A DNA stretch of 64,000 nt from Elysia chlorotica (GCA_003991915.1 RQTK01000325.1:426865-490864); one strand, 5' to 3'; shown: positions 11,701 through 23,335, counted from the stretch's first letter. Notes: generated by a model from the sequence alone, not told the origin. Program-made: numbers and translations.

Positions 11701-14700
11701 AAGAAAAGAACAGTAAACAAATCTTCACAGGTTCAGCCTGACAAATGGAGGACAGAGTAAAGACCATGTCGATTGAAAAGAAACATAACAAACCTTTAGC
11801 CAGTGATTTATTAAAATTATTATCAATTAAATGAAAGAGAAAAAGAAAACAGGGACTTTGTCCCATACTGGATGGGGTGTTAGTATATATCATCAACTGA
11901 GACAGAATTCCATATTATAGCCCAGTTGCTGATGTTGGATGTTCAACCCCACAATTCGAAACCAACCATATTTCTGGTTTACCAGGATACAACAAAATCT
12001 CACCCACTAGCCTTATTCCCGGTATTCAGGGATAAAGAGGATCCCCCCTTGGATCTTGTGTAAAATTGACAATCAATTCTGGCCATAAATTTTCTTGGGA
12101 TTAGAGGGATCCCCCTTGGATCTTGTGCTCGATTTACAATCAACTCTGGCTATAAATTTTCTTGTAATCCCCTGTTATTTGAAACCTATGTTGTTTTCCT
12201 ATTTTGAGCTCAGGAGGTCAGGATGTGGTATAATGTTGAGCCCAGCAGCTCAGGGTTCTAAGGGTTAAGAAACCAGCCCAGCAGCTCAGGGTTCTAAGGG
12301 TTAAGAAACCACCAAACTGAAAGAGGCATGCCCTCACCTTCTGGTAGCCGTGGACCAGAACAATGCCCAGGGTGGTCGGCTGTAACTTGCGACCGGCGAT
12401 GATGTTCACGTAGTTGCGCTCGCAGATGTTGTTGATGTGGACGGGGATGCTGGCGTCGGTGCCGATACCGTGCTTCTCCATGAGGGAGATGAGCTCACTC
12501 TCCGTCAGGTAATCCGGCGGGCTCGTCTGTCTCTCCACCAGCTTCACCTGGGAAAACACATAAATCAATGGAGATAATATATGTTAGGTAACCTGAATGA
12601 ATGAATTTTATAAGTTTTAAGCTAGAGCCCTCTAAACATAGAAAAAAAACACTTCACTGACCTTTTTTATTTTCAAGTAAAAAGAATTACCTCCAAATCC
12701 AGAAATCAATGATGTATATGTAATTATTATTTTTTCAACCTCTTAAAGTGCTTATGATGATTTTTATAACTCAAAAAGTCTAAATTCCAACTTGTGCCTG
12801 TCTCACCCAGGTTGCTTCACCTATTGTTAAAAAAAAAAAATTTAAAAAAGACATTTTTTAACCAAAATGTTTTAGAGCCCCCTGTGTCATCCAGCACCTT
12901 CACAAACATAGTGCAATACAGCCACCCCCCCCCCTCCTTCCAAGATAACTTTATTCATTTAAAAGAAGCCCTCACCTCAGCAATGGAGAGCTTCTCGTCT
13001 CGGCGCAGTGTCGGAATCTCCTCCTCCTCGCTGAGGGCCAACCAGGGCATGACGGCCGTGAAGCCGGGCTCTTTGAGGACTTTGCCCGAGCAGGAGAACT
13101 TCTCCGAGCCGACTTCGAAGTAAATGATGGTTTGTAAGTAGGTGCATGGTGCGCTGATCTGGGTCAAGAAATAATAGTGATAAATAAATAAAGAAACTTA
13201 AGAGGTGGGGACAAATTTCCTGGAAATTCAAGTTCATTTTAAATAATCAAACAACTTAAAAAAAAATAGATCACTTTCCTTTGAAAATTTTGCCAGCAGT
13301 TTCATAGTCTATTACAGTAGTTTTTATTAGGGAAATGATATGCTTTGAAAAGATTCAATTATTTAAGACAAAAAAGTCGAGGAAAATGAGAAGAAAAGAC
13401 GCTAGCGCAGACAGGGAAACTAACAGTTCCAATGAAGTGCCGAGTAATGTAGTCATAGAGCCGCCAGCTGTCGTTATCGAGCTCTCCCTCCGTCGCCGAG
13501 CGCATTGGAGTGATAGGGGGGTGATCTCCGGCGTCGTGACCCTTCCTGTGGAGAGAAAAGTGACCAGAAAACATTTTTATATGGCACTTGTGTTTTATTT
13601 TTGTACTGAATAAGGCGCTATAACAGTATAAGGCCACTTATATTTTCTATGTGAAATTACCCTCGTTGAGGTTTTTTTACCATTAGTTCCAAGATGGTGA
13701 CTGCTCTATCGTATATTATTGCTGTACAGTTTCAGTTACCCCTGCATGTTTATTGATCCTAGAACTTCAAATGTTTGTTACCAAAGTTGTAAAGGCCTTT
13801 TTTTTTTCAATTAAAAGTTTTTTAAATTTTGCCTCTTATTTCCAGGCTTCTTTTCAAATATTTTTTTTTTTATCTCCAAAACCAACTTCAAGATTTTCAT
13901 TTAATCACACCTAACAAAAGTGTTTTTTTTCCAAAAATCTGTTAGCCGAGCTTATGCATGAATAAATGAAGAAAAAAAAAACAAATAGTGATATATGCCG
14001 ATGAACATACATAAAAAATGAATAAAAACTTACTTTGGTTTATGGATGCCTTTCTGCAGAAGTTCACTAACGTAGGATCCCCAGTTTGGATGAGATGCTT
14101 GCTGCTTTAAGGTGCCTCTGATGACAGAAAATCAATTAATAAAAATATCTAAGCAGATACAAACTTAAAAGAGGATGAGAGATTAAACCTCTGCCTGATC
14201 ATATTGACCAATTTTGTTTGCTTGTGATTTTTATGTCTGCAATTTTTCACTTTTTATGTAAAAAAAAAGGGAAAAAAGCATAATCACATTACATGAATGC
14301 CCCTTTTTATGAAATAACTTTGGATACAGCTTCTTACAACAGCATTAGTTTACTCTGTTCAGGCTTATAGTCAAGACCTCTACTATGCAAGTAATCTACA
14401 AATGATTTACACTTAAAGAGTATCCACTTAGAGCAGGTTTTGCAAAGCAATGTAACTAGGTGTTTTTCAAGAGGAGGTATTGCTTAATTTTTATTCTTTA
14501 TCTTTAAAAAAATGTTTTAAATATTTAAACATATGAATAAAATCCTATTCTCGATATGTTATGTAAATATCTAAACCTTAAATATAGCTATCTAGCTATC
14601 TTACATGTTACAATGAAAAATAAATGACGAGTTCCAGGATTAAAATGAAAACTCATACAAAAAGAAATTATGTGTGTCTGAAAAACGGCTTCAACTTACT

Positions 14701-17700
14701 CTGCTTTAAAGAACACTGTCATTAAATCATTACGAAATGGTGATTTAATTCTTACTTCAAGTCAAAATTTTCTGGGTAGGAGTTGGTTTCTGTCCTGGGG
14801 TAACTTATGTAGCCTTGTGTGTACAGTCTCTCTGCAATTTGCATGGTGTGTTGAGGACCCATCCCTGTAGAACAAGGAGTCAAATAAACATCATAATAAT
14901 AATTATTATTATATTTAAAATACATAGGAGTAAAATGAAAACAAAATTATATATCTAAAATAACAAAGGAGAAATTTAATAAAAACACAATTACCTGTAT
15001 TTAAAAACACAAAGAAGTAAAATAAAGACCTAAATATTATAATATATGATATTATGACATTCTTGTATATTCATTAAAGTGGGGATTGGATTCATTTTAG
15101 ATTGTAACGTCTGCACTCATCAGCTTCCTGATCTCTAACTGTCATACTGAGGAAAATGCATGAAGGTATTGATGAAAGAGGTTGTTTCTGTTCTGAACAT
15201 GCGATGCTTATGTAAATTAATGTTCCACGCAGTTAGTGTTACATGATAATCATAAATAAGATGCCTGCAGGATGCAAACAAATCCAATAACCCTGCTGGC
15301 ATATTTCACGGTCAAACTCACCCAGACCCGAACTGGCAACTCTCAACATCTCCACTGTGTTCAGAGCTAAGGGCTTTGCTTTCTCTCCGTTCTTCTGAAC
15401 CGTCTCCAGAACTCTGTAGGAGCAACAAGCCAAACATAACCAGTTACATACAAGCATCGAGTTGTAGTGTGAGAAAAACAAAATATCAATCATAATAAAA
15501 ACAAAGAGAGCAAAATTACACAGCACACAATCTAAACTATTGAGCTTAAATGCAGTTGGCCTAGTACAAGTAGTTTTACAACTTTTTGAAATGTTCTAAT
15601 CTATATTCTTTTTATTAATTGTTTGGATAGAAGTATAGTGACTCACAGGGCCCCATCGCCACACTTGATGCGGTTGACAAACATGCTGGCCACCTCTCTA
15701 TCAAACAGCCTCACTCGCTCCCAGTCAAGGCGCAGGCTCTTGCCATCTGGTAGGTTGACCTGGGATGGATGAGATAACGTTTCAATTCAAATTCACTTTT
15801 TTAAATACCAAAAACAAAACAAAAAAAAAAAAAAATCAGGAAATGCAAGATGGAAAATTACTACTTTATTTTTAATAAGGATTAAAATATCAGTTTTTAC
15901 AGTATCACCCTCCAAGGAATCCAACCACTCCCTCCTCTAAAACATCAAGTAACTCCCTCGCCCTAACTATTACTTAGATGAGTCTGGGCCTACTTACAGT
16001 GACATTGATGACCCAGAAAGGCTCTGGCTTGAAGGACTGTATTTTGTCATGACGTTCCACACAGAAACCCAGCGTTGGTGTTTGGCATGGTCCATACGAT
16101 ATCAAAGTGCTATCTAGATCACCATATTTATTCTGAAATAGAATACAGATTTATTGTGTCAAATAGATTTACTTAATATAAAGATTTGGGTACAAATTAC
16201 TTCACCGTATTCTACATTTCATCACGAAAGGTAAAAAGTCTCATTGTGAAAGAGGCAGCTGAGGAACACAGAAATTTCATAACACCATACATTAATGACG
16301 ATTGATACTTAGCTCCTCACACAGTGAAATGAATACACCAAAAGGGCTTATGTTTATAGAAACTCAAAACATTACATTGAAAGAGAATTGGTTTTGGTAG
16401 AGCCACTTCCTCGCTGTTACATTTTCCTAATTCATGACTGACAGAGATGTTTGTTTGTTGCTCAGCACCAAACGTCAGCATTATAAAGAATATATTATGG
16501 ATGAGTCCCAAGACTAAAGTCTGATCATTTTACATGCTGCCACAAAGAGACAGTGCAGAGATACCATGACTCCTGTGGGGTTGGGTTGAGTTGGTTTAAC
16601 ATCCAACAGCAGCACTATATAGGCTATATTGTGGACAGACCCCTGACAATTTTACGTGCTGCCACACACGAGACAGTGCGGGGATACCATGACTCCTGTC
16701 TCAGCAGGTTACATTATACTGACACCGACACAACCAGTGCCAGGATTTGAACTCGGAACCTTTGGCGTCGGAAGCCGATGTTCTACCCCTGGACCACCGC
16801 GCCCCACACCATGACTCCAGTCTCAGCCTGTCACATTACACTGACAAAACAAACCTACCTGGAAAAACCTGGTCTGGAAGCGCGTAAAGGCACAGCCGAT
16901 CCTCAGGTCCAGCTCCTGCCTCGCGTCGACGGAGAGGGACTCGTTCTTGTTGGGTTCCACCAGCGTGTTCATCGCTCGCTTTATGTCTGTCTCAGTGATG
17001 GCACTGAACCGAGCTCGGTACACTTGCTGCAAACAGGTGTTAAAATCAAGTAAAAAATGAACTATCCATACACAGTTTGATAGAATGTGGGACTTAGCTT
17101 TACAGTTAAAATAAATGATAGTAATAAATATCAAAGAAAGACAGTATTCAAAAGTGTGGAATCCCCATAAAGATAACACTTTTAAGAGAACTCTTGCTTA
17201 AAGTCAAATTTCATATGGCGGACACAGTTCAGCTTTTTTCTTCTTGGTAAGATTTAGAAGTGGTTGTGGCGACGGCGGCAGCAGCAGCAGCAGCAACAGC
17301 AGCAACAGTAGTAGTATTGACTTTGAACTGGATAAAGTCAAGTCTTGCTTAAAGTTAACACTTTTCTTCCCATCCCAAGGGTTTGGCTTTATCACTGTAT
17401 TCCACTGCACTCTTTCTAACCTGTCCTGGCACTCGGTTCATCACTCCGATGACACAGTCGATGACTTCAAAGCAAATGTTTTCCCCTTCTTTGTCACAAT
17501 CAAGCCACAGGACAAGATAATCAGCATTCTTTGCCTGGGTCATGGAGAAAAAAAAGATAAAATTTGTTTAAATTTATATTCGGAAATAATAAAATATGAA
17601 GAATTAACGTAACAACAATATGTGGTATAATCTGTAAAAATGTATGGTTATCTTTAACAACAAAGTTGCCCTTTCCAAAAAAGATGTATCACTATATCAT

Positions 17701-19003
17701 CTTATCATCATCATCATCATCATCATGTTGGCTTGTCCGTTACAGTCAGACGTAGCCTCTGCACAATCTGTCAGACTCAGAAATGCCTCCTTTCTTGGGC
17801 TTTCCTTCCTGCCTGGGTGCCTCCATATGCCTTCTTTGTACTTTGTAGCCAGTCACTATATATCGTTATAAAAATCCTGATGTTGATAGGTATATAAAAA
17901 ATCTTGAATTGAAAAGAAAACAGAAGTGATGAAATGAATAAGAGAAAAGTTGGGGAAGCCTCACCTCCTTGCACAAAAACAGCGGCATGTGGAGGTTTGG
18001 GTTGGCTTCCTTCTTGGTGATCGGGGCAGTGAAGAGCTCCACCTTTGCTCAATGAAAAACAAAAACCAAAATAATAATGATTAAAATGCCCTCAGACAGA
18101 AAATAAAATTGATGATATTATTATTATATGCACTTTGCTAGCACAGTAAGTAACATTGCTCTGGGTTAGTGTCTCTGTACGAGACAGAAGAACACATGAT
18201 GAAAACTTATCAAGCTATCAAAACATCAGTGTTGTGAAGCACAGCCAAAACTGACGATGTTGGCAGGTAATATGATGCAGGTAAATAAGTAGAATGATTG
18301 ATAGCTTGAGGCAATATTACTGACTCAGTGAGTGTGTACATACAGAGGAATCCAGTTATCTAGGTGAACCTCTTACTTACGGGACAGCTTACAAAATTTA
18401 AATTTGAATTTCCTAAGTTTTTATGAAAAGTGTCTTTAAATGTAATAGTGTAAGGGGACTTTTAATATTCAAATATAATATTACACTCTAGAGGGTGGAT
18501 CAATATCTCTGTTGTAAGAATATTGTTATGAGATGGAGAAAACATGTGTAATAAAAGGTCCCAAAATAGGTGTAATAAAATTTGAAAGGCCAAAAAAGTA
18601 TTTAAAAAAAAGGAATTGGTGCCTCAGAAAGAGATTATTAAAGAAAGTTGATCTAAAACACAGTTTATTCCACTCTATATTAATATTATTTTAAATCTAT
18701 GCTTTGTAACTGCAATGTCTTTAAGGAAAGACATGATCAGAATTCATACTAAGGAAAAGGGAAACTCACTGGATCCACTTTATCCCAGTTGTTGAAACGC
18801 CCGGGAAAATCCACACCCATCACATGCCCACACACGGACGTCATTTTGAAGTGCACTTGTTCACCATTGAACCTGCCCACGTAATCATGCACCGAGCAAG
18901 CTCCATTCATACCCTTGCGGGAGTTCATGTTGCCGTTGGAGAGAATCTTAGCCAACGACTGGGCCAGCGATGGCTTCTCAGCCACCATCAGGACTGTTTT
19001 CAT
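5793..19003 (-). CDS. TOP3B: DNA topoisomerase 3-beta, complete, 17 coding exons
   Basis: Type IA topoisomerase that cuts one DNA or RNA strand through a 5'-phosphotyrosine and acts with TDRD3. Exons in transcript order: 19003-18770, 18042-17965, 17534-17421, 17026-16859, 16132-15998, 15759-15647, 15413-15322, 14864-14756, 14117-14034, 13545-13425, 13158-12976, 12547-12338, 9419-9202, 8513-8333, 7874-7675, 6635-6533, 6023-5793. All phases join to a protein of 857 residues (human about 862). The start [14 protein letters not shown] matches the family. Toprim acidic motif DCDKEGE is at about 116-122 and the catalytic tyrosine is Y333 in [10 protein letters not shown]. Cys pairs of the C-terminal zinc region follow (CGKC, CPYC, CNEC, CVEC), then an RGG box and the ending [10 protein letters not shown]. 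Exons 11-12 are duplicated inside intron 12 and could add 143 residues in frame. SINEs crowd exon 4. Confidence 0.95.
10192..10401 (-). CDS. TOP3B: TOP3B duplicate exon 12B
   Basis: 210 bp, 70 codons, phase 0 at both ends, encoding [18 protein letters not shown] through [11 protein letters not shown]. It is identical in protein to exon 12A (12338-12547) and carries the same CAG acceptor, with donor AAG/GTGAGA against GTGAGG in 12A. It includes the conserved [10 protein letters not shown] segment of type IA topoisomerases. It could be a tandem, alternative, or silent copy. Confidence 0.55.
10806..11024 (-). CDS. TOP3B: TOP3B duplicate exon 11B, fused in frame to the start of exon 13
   Basis: Exon 11B alone is 10806-10988 (61 codons, same protein as exon 11A). 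Its upstream intron is replaced by a fragment of exon 13, so reading from the exon-13-type acceptor at 11024 gives [12 protein letters not shown] followed by ISAPCTYLQ. The fused exon is 219 bp, 73 codons, phase 0, ending at the same GTGAGG donor. It could be joined after exon 12A and before exon 12B without a frame change. Whether it is used, or skipped by 12A-to-13 splicing, cannot be told from sequence. Confidence 0.5.
12228..12308. repeat. Short 36-bp tandem duplication in a TOP3B intron
   Basis: The words CCCAGCAGCTCAGGGTTC and TAAGGGTTAAGAAACCA occur twice in a row near the exon 12A donor. The equivalent place in the other block (about 10145-10180) has one copy. Confidence 0.75.
16488..16850 (-). 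mobile_element. Nested pair of tRNA-derived SINEs beside TOP3B exon 4
   Basis: A full SINE (16574-16807) has inserted into an older copy (16488-16573 and 16819-16850). The target-site duplication ACCATGACTCC is seen at 16563-16573 and 16808-16818. On the minus strand the inner copy starts with a tRNA-like head: an A-box-like TGGTCCAGGGG and a B-box GTTCAAATCC. The outer copy ends only about 10 nt from the 5' splice site of TOP3B exon 4. Confidence 0.85.
17277..17311. repeat. AGC/CAA trinucleotide tract in TOP3B intron 3
   Basis: Run of CAG and CAA triplets. It lies between exons 3 and 4 and is not part of the coding sequence. Confidence 0.8.
17702..17726. repeat. ATC trinucleotide microsatellite in TOP3B intron 2
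   Basis: About eight ATC repeats. Confidence 0.8.
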
Positions 19004-19246
19004 GGTGAGCTAAGAAAAGTCAAACAGATATATTTTGTTAATGTTATCAATGAGATGAAATTAATTTTTGTGCAGGTTGTTTTTTTGTGTTTTTTAGAAC
19101 TTAATTAACTATAATATTATTATGTTACAGGTAAGCACACCACCCCAGGTCCTGGCTTGTGGGTTACCACAGTTCGATGTCGCAAATAGTAAAAATATCT
19201 TGTTGACTAAGATTATTTGCGATGGGATTTAATACTTTATTTCAAT

Positions 19247-19800
19247 TCAATTGGGAAGGTTTGGGTAGGGAATACGCTGGAAAAATAAAACGATAGTTTT
19301 TTGTCTTTTTGAGAAACTGACAAACTCTTGAACTGAGTTTTCAAGAGCAATTACTTCCTGGAGTGCTTTATTGGAGGATGCATTCTCTCCCTGTTGCATG
19401 ACAAAAGCATGCACTTGTACTAGAGATTGCACAACCCCTTCGTTCATCTCTTAAGGCAGTGCAAGCTCATCATCCTCTTTATCTTCATCTTCATAATTGT
19501 TTTCATCAGTGGCTGGTTGGACTGATGCAGCGATCTGTTTGAGCAGTTTGCACTCCCTCATCAAAGTTGATGTAGTCCTCAATGCTCATTGCTTGCACTG
19601 ATTTTGTGAGGGCAGTGTACTGCTGAATCAAATCACTGACATCACTGTTTCTCCTTTGAGGAGATCCAAACTCCTCTAGTGTTGATGAAGTAGCTGAGTC
19701 GTGTTCATCCTCTCTAAGTCAAATCCAGCGTACTTGAAGCATTTCTGTATCCCGGATGTGCGGGCCATGAACACGGCATCAAGAATATTTCTGGGTGAAG
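19247..19800 (-). pseudogene. Decayed pogo/Tigger-like transposase C-terminal remnant
   Basis: Conceptual translation on the minus strand gives ILDAVFMARTSGIQKCFKYAG, shown here in part. This resembles the end of the DDE domain of Tigger/JRK-type transposases (LDAI, then a helix, then CF-x-x-AGF). It is followed by an acidic stretch (about DENNYEDEDKEDDELALP) and a helical tail. Stops and frame changes break it, and no upstream catalytic half was seen. It lies just upstream of the TOP3B start, so it may overlap the TOP3B promoter or 5' UTR. Confidence 0.5.
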
Positions 19801-19825
19801 GGACCCCAAAGAAGGATCTAGACAT

Positions 19826-19947
19826 CTAGGGTACAATGCACAAACAAGACGTAGCTTACGTCTCGTCGATTAATAAGAATTTAATGCTTACAACGAGTCA
19901 TAACTTATGACATAAGGTACGTCTTGTTTGTGCATCCTACCCCTAGG
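19826..19947. mobile_element. 122-bp foldback MITE
   Basis: Terminal inverted repeats of about 30 bp: the left end reads CTAGGGTACAATGCACAAAC and the right end is its near reverse complement, both continuing into AAGACGTA. The inner part is also partly palindromic. No coding capacity. Confidence 0.75.
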
Positions 19948-20220
19948 ATTTGGCATGACAACAACTAGATCTAGATCTGCAAAGCTAGAACTGAACCGTG
20001 TTTACACACAATGCAGGTGATTTGAGGATTTAATGTAATTTTTCAGTATTCTTAAAGCAAATACCGTTGAGTCAAGCAATGTAGAAATCCAAGAATTAAT
20101 GAGCGATACAACATCAACCGAGTGAACTGTGTCTGGGTGATTCCATTACACTTTCAGTTCTGCAATAGAACTCGTTTGTGAAACAAGATCAATTGTGGTC
20201 TTGCCCACTGTTGCCTATTG

Positions 20221-20241
20221 GGGGGGGGGGAGAGAGAGAGA

Positions 20242-20292
<51 letters not shown>
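20221..20292. repeat. G run and GA microsatellite
   Basis: Ten G followed by an almost pure GA dinucleotide tract. Confidence 0.95.
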
Positions 20293-20293
<1 letters not shown>

Positions 20294-20579
20294 CGCAATG
20301 GAGCCTTAAGCTGCCCCCTCCCCCCAAAAAATGTGATTAAAAGTGGCAAAAGTAGCAAAAAGTTGGTGCATAATTGTAGCCTTTAAGATTCAATTAAAAA
20401 AATTTTAGAAGTCATTTTAGAGTAGACAATTAAAATTGTATAATTGTTAATGTGCTTTCATTGACTAATACTTTTGTTTTGCGATAATCTCGAATAACAC
20501 AATAATTATAACTCAAGTCTCATCAGTTAACGGTTTAATTACACAATCAAGATAGATGTACTATGTAGCAAATGAAAAG

Positions 20580-20803
20580 TAGCACTATAAAGGCTATATT
20601 GTGGACGGGCCTCAAGACTGGCGTCTGGCAATTTTACGTGCTCCACACACGAGACAGGGCGGGGATACCATGACTCATGTCTCAGCCGGTCACATTAAAT
20701 TGACACCGACCCAACCAGTAGGGAACGCAATCGCCAGGGCTCGAACTCGGACCTTTTGCGTCGGAAGCCGATGTTCTACCCCAGGGCCACCGCGCCTCCA
20801 AAA
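20580..20803 (-). mobile_element. tRNA-derived SINE, near full length
   Basis: Same family as the copies at 16574 and 33973. The body has ATTGTGGACGGGCCTCAAG and GGTCACATTAAATTGACACC; the head on the minus strand has GTTCGAGCCC (B box) and GGTGGCCCTGGGGTAGAAC (A-box region). Confidence 0.85.
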
Positions 20804-20814
20804 AGGGACAAAGA

Positions 20815-22010
20815 GAGACAGACATAGAAAGAGAGAGTGCGTGTGGAAAGTCAAAAGTCAGCCCTGCAAAAAACATTTTTTTCCGTTTATAGGACTGGAA
20901 AATTGTTGGAGTATATTTGGAGGGGAGTGGGGATTGGGGGAGGGGGGGGGCAGGTCTATCTTTGATGAAGAATACACTGCATTACTATTAGTATTACTGT
21001 GTTGCAGTGGTTAAAATGTTAATCAATAACATAGATTTTAAATAGTAGACTTATTACTTGATGAACAACAATAGAAACATTCAGAGAAAGACAGATATAG
21101 GGATTCTCACTAATCGAGGAAAACCAACTGAGAGTAAGATTAGGTCTTTGAGGTTTTTTAGTTGAGGCAGGCAGATAATAAATTTTGTATTAAAATTCAA
21201 GAGTCTCTGTACGGCTACGAGGAAAACAATTTTTGCTCTTGTTCAATAGTTTATCGACCGATAGTTATTATCAATTGGTTTATTATTTCTTTATGTTCGT
21301 TACTTAATTTTCTCCTCGTTTTTTTGTAGGCTTTGGAGATACATGTATTACACAGACATGAACAGAAAGAAAGAAAAAGAGAAACAAAGAGACATAGAAA
21401 GAGAGAGTGCGTGTGGAAAGTCAAGAGTCAGGCATCCAATTTTTTTTCCGTTTCTGACTGGAAGATTGTTGGAGGGGAGTGGGCAGTTGGGGGGGAGTCT
21501 GTCTATGAACACTGTATAACTGTTACTGTAGTGTAGTGGTTAAAATGCTAATCAATATAAGCAGAGATTTTAATCAGTGGGTAAAACTCGATTGAAAATA
21601 TAGGACTAATCCATGAGACAAAAAGGGGTGAGAATGTCTAATAGTAGAATTATTACTTGATGAAAAACGATAGAAACATTCAGAGAAAGACAAAGACAGA
21701 AACAAAGACCAAATTATAAGACAGGCATAGAGATTCTCACTAATCGAGGAGAAACACCAGAGTAAGATTAGGTCTTTGAGGTTTTTTAGTTGAGGCAGGC
21801 AGATAATAAATTTTGTATTAAAATTCAAGAGTCTCTGTACGAGGTACACATTTTTCCTCTTGTTCAATAGTTTTTCCATCGATAGTTATTATTTCTTTAC
21901 GTTTATTAGAATGCCAAATTTTGTTTGTTTTGTGTTTTTTTGTTGTTGTCTTTTTTGTAGGCTTTGGAGATACATGCAGTACAGGGACAGAAAGTAAGAA
22001 AGAAAAGGAC
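20815..22010. repeat. Two tandem copies of a ~600-bp noncoding repeat
   Basis: Copy 1 is about 20815-21388 and copy 2 about 21389-22010. Shared landmarks in order: GAGTGCGTGTGGAAAGTCAA (20840, 21410), GATTCTCACTAATCGAGGA, TTAGTTGAGGCAGGCAGATA, CAAGAGTCTCTGTACG, and TAGGCTTTGGAGATACATG (21328, 21958). The two copies are diverged by indels. No protein similarity seen. Confidence 0.85.
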
Positions 22011-22639
22011 AGAGAGACTCAGAGAGAGAGAGAGAGAGAGAGATTATGAATCTTAATGATGGACTACAGATGTATGCGGTGCACACAGAAAAAGAAAATC
22101 ACTCCACAATCAATTTTTCTCTAATCTTGACATGAAGGAGGAATCGGAAGAAAAGAAATGCTTGTCAGAATTGTTTATTGTTCCAGACTCCTGATAAGTT
22201 TTACATTTTCATACACGATGTTTGAACACACAGACACATGTCAAAATTTTGAGAAGAAAGATAATAAAAATAAATAATAATGATATTAAACAAACATGGG
22301 TAAAAAAATGATAACCATAATCATGTTTTCTTTAAAAAAAAATACAAGCTACATCAACAGGTGTTATCAATATCATGACAAAAAAAATAACAGCAATCTT
22401 ACACTGAAACAAACAAGCAAACAAACAAACAATAACAAAAATACTTTGAAAAAATGTGAGCATGATTTAACTTATAAGGTGTATACAGATCATGAGGATG
22501 TTCAAATTGAAAGGACAAATTTTTAAAATTTTAAAAGAGGAAAATGAACAAAGAATACAGGTCTAGTGACAAACGACAAAATATAAACATTTGCAATTAA
22601 AAAAAAATGATTGTGATAACAAACAAAACAAATAACACA

Positions 22640-22722
22640 ATGCAACAATAAAATAATAATAAATACAATAATAACAATAACAGCAACAACAACAACAACA
22701 AGAACAGCAACAATAATAATAA

Positions 22723-22770
<48 letters not shown>

Positions 22771-22771
22771 G

Positions 22772-22808
<37 letters not shown>

Positions 22809-22817
22809 TCAACAATT

Positions 22818-22851
<34 letters not shown>

Positions 22852-22855
22852 AACA
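22640..22855. repeat. CAA/AAT trinucleotide tract
   Basis: Interrupted runs of AAT, CAA and AAC triplets over about 200 bp. Confidence 0.95.
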
Positions 22856-23221
22856 TAACACAATCATCAAATTTTAAAAAAGAGAAAGAGAAAGATGCGC
22901 AAAATGAGTGTATAATACAAAAATATATTGTAATAACTAAACAATACAATACATGTATTAACAAAATAAAAAAATACATTTTTTGCGTGAAAAAAAAAAA
23001 ACAACAACATTGAAACAGACACAAAAACTCAAAGATTTTGGGATTAAAATATAAATTATATTTTTATTAAACTCGAAGGCAAGGCTAGTAAAAAAAAAAT
23101 CCTTCTCATACTCTACACATATTTTTTTTTTACATACAAGTTGTATGTACATCATAACTAGTAATACATGTACTACATATGTTGCTTGAAAGTCTTCACC
23201 CACTTTCAGAGTTAAGTTGAG

Positions 23222-23335
23222 TAGAGTTGGTTAAGTTAACATCCATCGTCAGCACCATGTAGGCTATGTTGTGGACGGGCCCCAAGACCAACGTCTGACA
23301 ATTTTATGTGCTGGAATACATGAGATAGAGTGAAA
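23222..23335 (-). mobile_element. SINE fragment
   Basis: Body words GTTGTGGACGGGCCCCAAG and CTGACAATTTTATGTGCTG match the other SINE copies. The tRNA-like head is absent. Confidence 0.7.

Larger units (their letters stand above)
9558..11720 (-). repeat. Truncated copies of the TOP3B exon 13 start, each with a 3' splice site
   Basis: Besides the true exon 13 (acceptor before 9419), copies of its first ~24-40 nt with the acceptor occur with exon starts at 9595, 11024 (fused to exon 11B), 11200, 11505 and 11683. The four unfused copies read [14 protein letters not shown] and then leave the coding sequence into [10 protein letters not shown]; in at least one the frame ends directly after KTC. 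They belong to a repeat unit of roughly 150-300 bp that also holds intron sequence (TTAGCCAGTGATTTATTA and GATTGAAAAGAAACAT-like words). Confidence 0.85.
9700..13158 (-). repeat. Tandem duplication of TOP3B exons 11-12 with flanking introns
   Basis: Block A (about 11800-13158) and block B (about 9700-10988) align along exon 12, the intron between, and exon 11. Shared intron words include GGAGATAATATAT, TTTTAAGCTAGAGCCCTC and CAAATTCGAAACC-like stretches around 9830/11940. Both copies keep the two exons intact with AG/GT borders. Exon 12 copies (12338-12547 and 10192-10401) differ at only four positions that I counted, all synonymous. The introns differ more, by small indels and substitutions. 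Confidence 0.9.

Noticed and set aside
16745-16806. Candidate functional tRNA gene on the minus strand
   Set aside because: Has A- and B-box-like words but no proper acceptor stem or anticodon loop, and is attached to the repeated SINE body in several copies.
22523-22870. Minus-strand poly-Val/Leu/Ile frames that look membrane-like
   Set aside because: They are CAA/AAT trinucleotide repeats read on the other strand.
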